Shown: positions 1-4,863 of the stretch, piece by piece
How the letters are laid out: each line of letters begins with the position of its first letter
Position numbering within the stretch: position 1 is the first letter of the stretch
DNA from: Nanohaloarchaea archaeon PL-Br10_U2g27
GTDB lineage: Archaea; Nanohalarchaeota; Nanosalinia; Nanosalinales; Nanosalinaceae
Reading direction: 5' to 3'
NCBI GenBank assembly: GCA_001564035.1
Contig: LKMX01000052.1
Coordinates: 1-5,021, forward strand
DNA length: 5,021 nucleotides
Program-made: the position numbers and the translations under genes
Notes under the pieces: generated by a model
What the model saw: the letters and a program-made list of their open reading frames with translations, nothing else
What the model was told of the DNA's origin: nothing
Database searches by the model: none

Positions 1-939
1 ATAGTCCTCAATAGTATCCTTTCCCACATCTGTATCAGTAATAGGTCCTGAAACAAAATCTAGACCGTAATCAAGATCGCTAAGAACCTTTTCAAGACCG
101 TAAGCGCCTACAACGTCCAAAGCAGCGGCGCCAACTCCGAAAACACGGTTCTTGATTTCAAGATCTCTCAAAACCTCTTTCACACAGTACTCGCTGATAA
201 GGCCTGCGCCAAACTCCACAACCACAAAATCAATATCTTCCTCGAAAGCCTCGTTTATCAGGCCTTTAGCAGCTCTCTCAACATCTCTCCGATTATCTAC
301 GGTAGAAGGAAGGCCTGCATCAACGAAGTCTAATGAAATCTCGGAGCCTGCGTCAAGCATTTTCAACCTATCTCTCTCACGAGCAGAACCTGTAAGCTTC
401 AACGAGCCAACACTGTAATTTTGGCTCAACTCTTCTATCAGTCTAGTGGTTAAAGTTGTCTTTCCTGCGTCCATTCTCGAAGAAGTAACCGCAAACACCT
501 TGGCATCATCTCTCAACTCATCAGAAGTATCAATACCATGATCTTTCATATTCAGTATATCGTCATCTCGGCCAACATAACCCAAGAACTCTACCTCACA
601 CGGATCATCCAGCTCTTTCGTAGAACCTTTAAACTCTCCAAAAAGGCCTCCGGCTCCGAGAAAAGCCAGTTTCATATTTTCAGAAAGATTTGAAGGAACT
701 TCTCCAACATAACCTTTCACACCTGCTCTATTACCTAAAACCCCTACCACAATATCGCCTTCTTCCAACTCAACTAGCTCCCCGCCCTCAAGGTCAAGAG
801 ATCTATAACTCTCATTGACTTCCGAAATCTTCACAACCACTAAATCCCCGGCTTGAGGCCTATGACCGCTAGAAACAATTTCACAGTCTGCCCTGATATC
901 TATTCTTCTAAGGCATGAGGCCTTGTAATCAAAATCCAT
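1..939 (-). CDS. P-loop NTPase with N-terminal beta-rich domain (DUF1611/BioD-like), 3' end cut by window
   Basis: An open frame on the minus strand starts with ATG at 939-937 and runs 313 codons to the window edge without a stop, so the C-terminus is missing. Residues about 28-145 look like a small beta-rich domain: GDLVVVKI at 31-38, LGNRAG at 68-73, GYVGEVPSN at 76-84, GAGG at 95-98 and LNMKDHG at 129-135. A P-loop NTPase domain follows. Its Walker A-like motif is SSRMDAGKTT (153-162), where the usual first Gly is Ser. DAGLPST is at 207-213, and a Walker B-like strand ends DFVVVEFGAGL (237-247). This arrangement recalls uncharacterised bacterial and archaeal proteins with a 'GT.M.(S/A)GKTT' loop, related in fold to DUF1611 and dethiobiotin synthetase/MobB-type NTPases. 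That assignment is from memory of the family pattern, and the substrate is unknown. AGGTG (948-944 on the minus strand) lies four bases before the ATG. The gene diverges from the PIN gene. Confidence 0.8.
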   Translation of the reverse strand, partial: MDFDYKASCLRRIDIRADCEIVSSGHRPQAGDLVVVKISEVNESYRSLDLEGGELVELEEGDIVVGVLGNRAGVKGYVGEVPSNLSENMKLAFLGAGGLFGEFKGSTKELDDPCEVEFLGYVGRDDDILNMKDHGIDTSDELRDDAKVFAVTSSRMDAGKTTLTTRLIEELSQNYSVGSLKLTGSARERDRLKMLDAGSEISLDFVDAGLPSTVDNRRDVERAAKGLINEAFEEDIDFVVVEFGAGLISEYCVKEVLRDLEIKNRVFGVGAAALDVVGAYGLEKVLSDLDYGLDFVSGPITDTDVGKDTIEDY

Positions 940-962
940 GTTACACCTTCAAGCAGAGAGCA

Positions 963-974
963 GTTAAATAAATA
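963..974. promoter_or_regulatory. AT-rich box, likely TATA element shared by divergent genes
   Basis: TTAAATAAATAG is the only AT-rich block in the 62-bp gap between the two divergent start codons. An archaeal TATA box is centred about 25 bp before the transcription start. On the plus strand that predicts initiation near 994, giving an almost leaderless PIN mRNA. On the minus strand it predicts initiation near 944, only a few bases before the ATG at 939. One box might serve both directions. This is inferred from spacing only. Confidence 0.45.
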
Positions 975-1001
975 GGCCTCCAGTGTTCAAAAGAAGAGAT
1001 T

Positions 1002-1376
1002 ATGGAACAAAAGATCCTGCTCGACACTAACTTTTTGGTAGCTCCGTTTCAAATGAACATCTCTATTTTTAGAGAGCTGGATGAAAAATTCCCCGATAAC
1101 GAGTTATACACGCTGGACGACGTTATTGAAGAAGCGAAAAGCATAGAGTCTGGACGTTATGGGTCTCTTGTGCAGAAACTGGTTGAGACCCAAGGCGTAG
1201 AGGTGCTTGAAACTGAGGGTGAGGGTGTTGTAGATGATCTGATCTTCCGGTTATCTGACGAGTTCGTTGTCGCTACCAACGACAAAGAGTTGAAAAACAG
1301 GATACTTAGAGAGGGAAGGCCTGTAATTTATATCAGGGGATCGAGCTACTTGGAAGCAGAGAATCTAGGGCTGTGA
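1002..1376 (+). CDS. PIN-domain endonuclease-like protein (Fcf1/Utp24-like, COG1412 type)
   Basis: This 124-aa protein is a single PIN domain. The first strand carries the catalytic Asp in LLDTNFLVAP (D8). A DDVIEEA segment (39-45) offers the second acid. VVDD (76-79) and ATNDKEL (91-97, D94) complete the acidic cluster expected to bind metal. The ending VIYIRG plus a short tail, and the QMNISIFREL helix after the first strand, fit the archaeal PIN family usually encoded beside aIF2-gamma and rpo7, annotated as an Fcf1/Nob1-like rRNA-processing nuclease. A role in rRNA maturation is inferred from the family and from the ribosomal context. No VapB-like antitoxin gene is adjacent, so a VapC toxin is less likely. 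The start has no clear Shine-Dalgarno site, which suits a nearly leaderless mRNA. Third positions are richer in G and T than in the following genes. Confidence 0.85.
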   Translation: MEQKILLDTNFLVAPFQMNISIFRELDEKFPDNELYTLDDVIEEAKSIESGRYGSLVQKLVETQGVEVLETEGEGVVDDLIFRLSDEFVVATNDKELKNRILREGRPVIYIRGSSYLEAENLGL

Positions 1377-1383
1377 ACAAACC

Positions 1384-1397
1384 ACTATTAAAACTTT
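1384..1397 (+). promoter_or_regulatory. Candidate TATA box for the rpo7-spt4-rps24e-rps27ae run
   Basis: ACTATTAAAACTTT lies in the 62-bp gap after the PIN gene stop. A box centred near 1391 predicts a transcript start near 1416 and a leader of about 20 nt. That leader would contain GAGGT (1424-1428), a Shine-Dalgarno match ten bases before the rpo7 ATG. The core resembles the box before kae1 (ATTAAACTTTT). Confidence 0.45.
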
Positions 1398-1438
1398 GTT
1401 CCAAACTGGATTTTAGTTCCGTAGAGGTAGAGAGATAA

Positions 1439-2014
1439 ATGTACAAACGAATTACAATCGAGGACTCTGTAAGAGTTCCTCCCCAACATCTCGGGGAAGA
1501 TCTCCAAGAAAGCGTCCAGAACGGTCTAATAGCAGAAAAAGAAGGCGAGATAGACCCAGAACTAGGCGTAGTAATAGCGGTCGAAGAAGTCGAAGAAATC
1601 GAGGGCGGAGAAATCCAGCCAGAAGACGCAGGAATCCACTACACAGCCAGATACAAGGCAATAGTGTTCCAACCAGAACTCCACGAAGTAATCAACGGAG
1701 AAGTAGTAGACCTAACAGAATTCGGAGCATTTATCAGAATCGGACCGTTCGACGGCCTATGCCACATCTCACAGGTAACGGACGACTACATGAACCTAGA
1801 CGAAGAAAACCTGATGCTCACCAGCGACGAACAAGAAAAAAGCCTAGGAGCAAACGACGTAGTAACAGCAAGAATAATCGCAGTAAGCCTAGGAAACAAA
1901 GACTCAAACAAAATAAACCTGACCATGAGACAACCAGGCCTAGGAAAACAAGAATGGATCCAAAAGTTCGAAGAAGAAAAAGAAGAAACGGAAGCAGAAG
2001 AAGAGGAGGCCTGA
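1439..2014 (+). CDS. rpo7: DNA-directed RNA polymerase subunit Rpo7 (E', Rpb7 homologue)
   Basis: The 191-aa product is the archaeal Rpb7 homologue. It forms the polymerase stalk with Rpo4, assists open-complex formation and binds emerging RNA. The start MYKRITIEDSVRVPP is characteristic. Residues 1-80 form the N-terminal RNP-like domain that docks on the core. Residues about 82-165 form an S1/OB RNA-binding domain with GEVVDLTEFGAFIRIGPFDG (87-106), CHISQV (108-113) and NLTMRQPGLG (160-169). A Glu-rich tail (177-191) extends the usual length slightly and fits a halophilic proteome. GAGGT lies ten bases before the ATG. Codons end overwhelmingly in A or C. The stop overlaps an AGGCCT site (2007-2012), and spt4 starts 8 bp after the stop, so the two are almost certainly cotranscribed. 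The partner rpo4 is not in the window. Confidence 0.97.
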   Translation: MYKRITIEDSVRVPPQHLGEDLQESVQNGLIAEKEGEIDPELGVVIAVEEVEEIEGGEIQPEDAGIHYTARYKAIVFQPELHEVINGEVVDLTEFGAFIRIGPFDGLCHISQVTDDYMNLDEENLMLTSDEQEKSLGANDVVTARIIAVSLGNKDSNKINLTMRQPGLGKQEWIQKFEEEKEETEAEEEEA

Positions 2015-2022
2015 TTTTTCGA

Positions 2023-2205
2023 ATGGCGCGTGCATGCACAGACTGCAAAAGAATAGTAGAGAAATCAGACGAATGCCCAGTATGCAAAAACAACGTACTA
2101 TCAAGCTCATGGAGCGGACTAATCGTAGTATACGACTCAGAATCTGAGATAGCTGAAGAAGCAGGAATCCAAACCCCTGGAAGATACGCAGTAAGAGTAA
2201 AATAA
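2023..2205 (+). CDS. spt4: Transcription elongation factor Spt4 (formerly RNA polymerase subunit E'')
   Basis: This 60-aa zinc-ribbon protein is Spt4, which binds the NGN domain of Spt5 and supports processive transcription. Two pairs of cysteines form the zinc site: C5-x2-C8 (ACTDC) and C18-x2-C21 (CPVC). The core WSGLIVVYDSESEIAEEAGI (30-49) and the ending TPGRYAVRVK are standard. The frame is open far upstream inside rpo7, but the ATG at 2023 gives the normal MARACTDC N-terminus and full family length, so it was chosen. GGAGG (2005-2009) sits at the end of rpo7, about 13 bases before this ATG. The gene conventionally follows rpo7 in archaea. Spt5 is not encoded here. Confidence 0.95.
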   Translation: MARACTDCKRIVEKSDECPVCKNNVLSSSWSGLIVVYDSESEIAEEAGIQTPGRYAVRVK

Positions 2206-2221
2206 ACGGTGAAACAATAAT

Positions 2222-2278
2222 ATGGACGAAAATTACAAATTTTCTGGACATGCAAAAAATCGCGGAGGCGATTTTTGA
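2222..2278 (+). CDS. Possible 18-aa leader peptide ORF abutting rps24e
   Basis: ATG at 2222 opens an 18-codon frame (MDENYKFSGHAKNRGGDF) whose TGA (2276-2278) directly touches the rps24e ATG at 2279. GGTGA (2208-2212) lies nine bases before the ATG, a good archaeal Shine-Dalgarno site at normal spacing. The frame spans two perfect stem-loops, one of which carries the rps24e ribosome-binding site. Translation of this ORF could open that structure and allow reinitiation at rps24e. I recognise no homologue, and the ORF could be fortuitous. The case rests only on the good SD site and the exact stop-start junction. Confidence 0.3.
   Translation: MDENYKFSGHAKNRGGDF
2228..2244 (+). promoter_or_regulatory. 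Stem-loop 1 in the rps24e leader
   Basis: GAAAATT (2228-2234) pairs perfectly with AATTTTC (2238-2244) across a 3-base ACA loop. The 7-bp stem is A/U-rich and weak alone, but it is immediately followed by the stronger second stem-loop. Confidence 0.4.
2255..2276 (+). promoter_or_regulatory. Stem-loop 2 carrying the rps24e Shine-Dalgarno site
   Basis: AAAAATCGC (2255-2263) pairs perfectly with GCGATTTTT (2268-2276), a 9-bp stem closed by a GGAG tetraloop (2264-2267). GGAGGCGAT (2264-2272) matches eight of nine bases of the canonical GGAGGTGAT complement of the 16S rRNA 3' end, and its GGAGG ends ten bases before the rps24e ATG. The ribosome-binding site is therefore displayed in, and partly locked by, a hairpin. 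This suggests translational control or coupling of S24e synthesis. The T run resembles an intrinsic terminator but belongs to the stem and ends three bases before a start codon. Confidence 0.6.
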
Positions 2279-2719
2279 ATGGAAGTTGAAATAACATCAA
2301 TAAAAGAAAACCCTCTCATGGAAAGAAGAGAGGTAGAAGCAACAGTAAACCACAGTGGAGAACCTACTCCAAGCAAAGAAGACGTACTAACACGAATAAC
2401 AGCAGACAAAGGCCTAGAAAAAGAGAACGTAGAAGTCAAAAACGTCTACGGAAACTATGGCAGCAAAAAAGCCAAAGCAGTAATCCACGTTTTCGAAGAA
2501 TTCGAATACGATGAAGAACTCGAAGAAGAAACAGTAGAACAAGAACCAGAAACATCAGAAACAACAGCAGAATACGAAGACATCGTATCGGGAACAATCA
2601 CAGACGCAAAACAGGCCTTGAACCAAATGGAATCTGCAGACTTTGATACAGCAATCGCAGCCGAAGAAAAAGGCAAAAACCGCAAAACATTCATCGAATG
2701 GATGGAAGAACAGGCCTAG
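2279..2719 (+). CDS. rps24e: Small-subunit ribosomal protein S24e with acidic C-terminal extension
   Basis: This 146-aa protein has the S24e fold at residues 1-72: MEVEITSIKENPLMERREVE, then HSGEPTPSKEDV (25-36) and VKNVYGNYGSKKAKAVIHVF (53-72). S24e is an archaeal/eukaryotic protein of the small ribosomal subunit. Archaeal members are usually close to 100 aa, so residues 73-146 are unusual. They comprise an acidic linker (73-98, mostly Glu and Thr) and a probable helical module with DIVSGTITDAKQALNQM (101-117) and EEKGKNRKTFIEWMEEQ (129-145). The overall acidity is atypical for a ribosomal protein and suits a high-salt cytoplasm. The start is fixed by the family N-terminus and the strong GGAGG site in stem-loop 2. 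Only about 7-8% of codons end in T. The stop overlaps AGGCCT (2712-2717), and rps27ae follows after 20 bp. Confidence 0.93.
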   Translation: MEVEITSIKENPLMERREVEATVNHSGEPTPSKEDVLTRITADKGLEKENVEVKNVYGNYGSKKAKAVIHVFEEFEYDEELEEETVEQEPETSETTAEYEDIVSGTITDAKQALNQMESADFDTAIAAEEKGKNRKTFIEWMEEQA

Positions 2720-2739
2720 AAAAGAGGAGAAATCAAAAA

Positions 2740-2889
2740 ATGCCTAAACACGCTGAATCACCGCTATACGAGAAATACGACGAAGAAGGAGATTATGAAG
2801 GAGAGAAATGCCCAAGATGCGGCAGTTTTCTGGCAGAGCACGACGACCGCAAGAGCTGCGGCAAGTGCCAGTACACCAAACACCAATAA
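2740..2889 (+). CDS. rps27ae: Small-subunit ribosomal protein S27ae
   Basis: The 49-aa product is a zinc-ribbon ribosomal protein of the small-subunit head. The zinc ligands are C24-x2-C27 (CPRCGS) and C40-x2-C43 (CGKC). Upstream, SPLYEKYDEEGD (7-18) is the usual family lead-in. As in other archaea it has no ubiquitin domain, unlike eukaryotic S27a. ATG at 2740 was chosen over an in-frame ATG at 2698 inside rps24e. It gives the expected MPKHAESP start, and GAGGAG (2724-2729) sits ten bases upstream. It ends the ribosomal/transcription run and converges on the minus-strand gene, with 45 bp between the stops. Confidence 0.95.
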   Translation: MPKHAESPLYEKYDEEGDYEGEKCPRCGSFLAEHDDRKSCGKCQYTKHQ

Positions 2890-2890
2890 A

Positions 2891-2920
2891 TTTTTCTCTT
2901 ATTATCTCTCACCTCTTTTT
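2891..2920 (+). terminator. Candidate archaeal T-tract terminator after rps27ae
   Basis: Two TTTTT tracts (2891-2895 and 2916-2920) in a pyrimidine-rich stretch follow the rps27ae stop directly. Archaeal RNA polymerase stops at oligo-T tracts without needing a hairpin. The second tract is also the loop of a short CCTC/GAGG inverted repeat (2912-2924). The position between convergent genes supports a termination role. Confidence 0.5.
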
Positions 2921-2934
2921 GAGGCTTAGGCCTT

Positions 2935-3249
2935 TCAGCAGAACTTTTTTACACTGTATCTGCCGTTCAAAAACTCTGCAGCCTCTTCAATACTTTCAAC
3001 CTTTTTCTCACCAAGACTTCTGAGAACTCTCATATACCTGAAGCCTGAACCGGTCTCACAGCCCTGAAGGCCTTTACCGTACTCCAGAAACAGTTCATCA
3101 AGCTCATCAAGCTGAACCTTTAACACGCACTGCCGTTCATGAGACACAAAACAACTAGTCTCCAAATCTAGATCAGGCACGTCCTTCTCATAAAAACTCG
3201 TGCCTTCCACCACGTACTCAACGACCTCGGTATAAAGCTCTTTACTCAT
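2935..3249 (-). CDS. Hypothetical protein, 104 aa, unrecognised
   Basis: I do not recognise this protein. The frame could start at a TTG (3264), but ATG at 3249 is preferred because a TATA-like box lies about 30 bp upstream. The sequence is MSKELYTEVVEYVVEG..., soluble-looking and mixed alpha/beta, with no signal peptide or membrane segment. It has four cysteines (C33, C41, C64 and the C-terminal C104), a CFVSHERQCVLKV segment (33-45), an acidic DELDELFLEYGKGL stretch (48-61) and a probable helix SIEEAAEFLNG (86-96). The cysteines are not paired as in zinc ribbons. Its coding strand is rich in G and T, and it contains an AGGCCT as Gly-Leu (3068-3073), so it shares the chromosome's style. It sits opposite to and between rps27ae and kae1. 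Its reality rests on frame length, promoter placement and native-looking composition. Confidence 0.65.
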   Translation of the reverse strand: MSKELYTEVVEYVVEGTSFYEKDVPDLDLETSCFVSHERQCVLKVQLDELDELFLEYGKGLQGCETGSGFRYMRVLRSLGEKKVESIEEAAEFLNGRYSVKKFC

Positions 3250-3275
3250 AACCAGCCAAACCAATATAGAATACG

Positions 3276-3285
3276 TATTTTAAAG
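3276..3285 (-). promoter_or_regulatory. Candidate TATA box for the 104-aa minus-strand gene
   Basis: CTTTAAAATA on the minus strand is centred near 3280. With the usual archaeal spacing it predicts a transcript start near 3255, a few bases before ATG 3249, so a nearly leaderless mRNA. This supports ATG 3249 over the TTG at 3264. Confidence 0.45.
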
Positions 3286-3308
3286 AACTTGCCGATGCGG
3301 GAAAGGCC

Positions 3309-3320
3309 ATTAAACTTTTT
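3309..3320 (+). promoter_or_regulatory. Candidate TATA box for the kae1-sua5-antiporter run
   Basis: ATTAAACTTTTT, preceded by the purine-rich GGGAAAGG (a possible BRE), is centred near 3314. The predicted transcript start near 3339 almost coincides with the kae1 ATG at 3341, and there is no convincing Shine-Dalgarno site. The kae1 mRNA is therefore probably leaderless. Confidence 0.5.
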
Positions 3321-3331
3321 ACCACGGTAAA
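3318..3331. promoter_or_regulatory. Dyad symmetry between kae1 TATA box and start, possible operator
   Basis: TTTACC (3318-3323) and GGTAAA (3326-3331) form a perfect 6-bp inverted repeat around AC. It overlaps the end of the TATA region and lies upstream of the predicted start, where a repressor could block polymerase. No regulator is identified. Confidence 0.3.
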
Positions 3332-3340
3332 CTTTCACAC

Positions 3341-4288
3341 ATGAAAATCCTAGGCCTTGAATCCACTGCTCATACGTTCGCAGCATCAACTATCGATGAA
3401 GAACAGATATACACTAATGAGAAATCAATGTACCAGCCTGAGGAAGGCGGTATACACCCGAGAAAAGCAGCTGAACACCACTACCAGAAGGCACACGAAA
3501 TAATTTCAAAAGGCCTAGAAGGAGAAATAGATGCTGTAGCGTTCTCACAAGGCCCGGGAATACCGCAGTGCCTAGATATCGGAGCCGTCGCTGCCAGAAC
3601 ACTGGCGCAGAAACACGATGTGCCCTTAATCGGTGTTAACCATTGCGTCGCCCACATAGAAATCGGTAAACGCACAACAGATGCGGAAAGGCCTGTAACA
3701 TTGTACCTTTCAGGAGGCAACTCTCAAGTGATAGCCGAGAAAAACTCTCAATACAGAATAGTAGGTGAAACACTGGACATAGCACTAGGAAACGCGGTCG
3801 ACAAACTCGCAAGAAAACTCGGATACCCTCACCCGGGAGGCCCTGAAATCGAAAAACTAGCTGAACAAACCGATGAAATAATTGAAATCGCCTACCCAGT
3901 AAAAGGCATGGACTTCTCGTTCTCAGGCATTGTAACAGAACTAGAGAAAAAAGTCGGACAAGTCGAAGACGAAGTCATCGCCAACACATTCCAGGAACAC
4001 GCTTACGCATCGACGGTTGAAGCACTAGAAAGAGCCATGGCCCAAGCAGACAGCAACGAAGCCCTGCTCACAGGAGGAGTAGCCATGAACAACCGGCTCA
4101 GAGAAATGGTGGAAGCCATGTGCGAGCAACGAAACGCCAACGCCTACTTCCCTCCCAAACAATACTGCATGGACAACGCAGCAATGATCGCAGAAAGAGG
4201 CCTCAAAAAAGCCAAGCGAAAACAGTTTACAGACTTAAAAAACTCTGAAATCAAACAGAACTGGAGGCCTGAAGGGATAAAAGTATGA
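3341..4288 (+). CDS. kae1: tRNA N6-adenosine threonylcarbamoyltransferase Kae1 (KEOPS catalytic subunit)
   Basis: The 315-aa product is Kae1/TsaD/Qri7-family ASKHA protein, the KEOPS subunit that transfers the threonylcarbamoyl group from TC-AMP to A37 of ANN-decoding tRNAs. The N-terminus MKILGLESTAHTFAAS is typical. The metal-binding residues are H101 and H105 in NHCVAHIEIG (100-109) and D278 in CMDNAAMIA (276-284). Nucleotide-binding segments include LYLSGGNSQV (121-130), GNAVDKLARKLGYPHPGGP (150-168) and LTGGVAMNNRLREM (243-256). The full archaeal Kae1 length ends at WRPEGIKV. No Bud32 kinase domain is fused, unlike in several other archaea. Codons end mainly in A or C. It overlaps the next gene by ATGA (4285-4288), implying translational coupling with the enzyme that makes its substrate. 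Confidence 0.97.
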   Translation: MKILGLESTAHTFAASTIDEEQIYTNEKSMYQPEEGGIHPRKAAEHHYQKAHEIISKGLEGEIDAVAFSQGPGIPQCLDIGAVAARTLAQKHDVPLIGVNHCVAHIEIGKRTTDAERPVTLYLSGGNSQVIAEKNSQYRIVGETLDIALGNAVDKLARKLGYPHPGGPEIEKLAEQTDEIIEIAYPVKGMDFSFSGIVTELEKKVGQVEDEVIANTFQEHAYASTVEALERAMAQADSNEALLTGGVAMNNRLREMVEAMCEQRNANAYFPPKQYCMDNAAMIAERGLKKAKRKQFTDLKNSEIKQNWRPEGIKV

Positions 4289-4863
4289 AAAAGGTAGAAA
4301 AAGCCCGGCAAACAATTGCTGATGGAGGCCTTGTAGTCTATCCGACGGAAACGGCCTACGGTCTCGGAGCAAATGCATTAAACGAGGAAGCTGTGGAGAA
4401 AGTTTACGAGGCAAAGCAAAGGCCTCGGAGCAAAGGCCTCACTGTCATTGTCAGCTCGTTGGAGATGGCTGAGAATTTTGCTTACCTTTCTGAAAAGGAA
4501 AAAGTTTTGGTTGAGGAGTTTATGCCTGGGCCATTGACTTTAGTTGTGGATAAGAAAGACAGTGTTCCTGATAATTTGAACGATAAGTTTGTGTTCCGAG
4601 TTTCTTCAAGCCCATTAGCTCGGGAGCTTGCTTCTGAAGGGCCTGTGGTTGCGACGAGCGCTAATATTTCTGGTGAAAAGACCTCGTATTCTGTAGATGA
4701 TATTTCTGAAGATTTGCTGGATAGAGTTGATTTTGTTTTGAATAAGGGTCGTTTACCTAGCGGGCCTACTTCAACCATCGCTGAAGTGCGGAACGGTGAG
4801 ATTTATATTTACAGAAAGGGGCCTATTTCACAGGAGGAGCTAGAGGACGCACTACATGATTGA
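4285..4863 (+). CDS. tsaC: L-threonylcarbamoyladenylate synthase (Sua5/YrdC/TsaC family)
   Basis: The 192-aa protein is a YrdC-domain enzyme making threonylcarbamoyl-AMP from threonine, bicarbonate and ATP, the step before Kae1. Motifs in order are GGLVVYPTETAYGLG (14-28), YEAKQRPRSKGLTVIV (41-56, with the conserved basic/Ser positions), PGPLTLVV (81-88), FRVSSSPLARELA (104-116), VVATSANISGE (121-131) and SGPTSTI (159-165). It lacks the C-terminal Sua5 domain of longer homologues, so it is a TsaC-length form. The start overlaps the kae1 stop by four bases, and its own end overlaps the antiporter gene by eight. Composition changes inside the gene: about 19% of the first 52 codons end in T against about 44% of the rest. 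The flanking genes prefer A or C, hinting at a different history for this gene. Confidence 0.95.
   Translation: MKKVEKARQTIADGGLVVYPTETAYGLGANALNEEAVEKVYEAKQRPRSKGLTVIVSSLEMAENFAYLSEKEKVLVEEFMPGPLTLVVDKKDSVPDNLNDKFVFRVSSSPLARELASEGPVVATSANISGEKTSYSVDDISEDLLDRVDFVLNKGRLPSGPTSTIAEVRNGEIYIYRKGPISQEELEDALHD

Noticed and set aside
152..418. Plus-strand 88-codon open frame near the window start
   Set aside because: Ser/Thr-rich antisense shadow of the P-loop NTPase gene, which shows clear motifs in the other strand.
1002..1376. VapC toxin of a toxin-antitoxin pair
   Set aside because: There is no antitoxin gene next to it, and the sequence pattern and position before rpo7 match the housekeeping archaeal PIN family.
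1759..2022. Long basic upstream extension of the spt4 frame inside rpo7
   Set aside because: It is the Arg/Lys-rich out-of-frame reading of A-rich rpo7 codons. Rpo7 is conserved throughout this region, and Spt4 is full length from ATG 2023.
2255..2276. Intrinsic terminator between spt4 and rps24e
   Set aside because: The T run is the second arm of the stem, the next gene starts three bases later, and the loop carries a near-perfect Shine-Dalgarno site. A translation-level role fits better.
1818..2300. Minus-strand open frames of 103-160 codons opposite rpo7-spt4
   Set aside because: They read as Leu/Phe/Arg-rich low-complexity antisense shadows of Glu/Lys-rich genes, with no recognisable domain.
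2698..2739. Upstream in-frame ATG for rps27ae inside rps24e
   Set aside because: It would add 14 non-family residues and lacks the GAGGAG site that precedes ATG 2740 at proper spacing.
3250..3264. TTG start extending the 104-aa minus-strand protein by five residues
   Set aside because: The TATA-like box at 3276-3285 is too close for a normal leader before TTG 3264. It places the transcript start just before ATG 3249.
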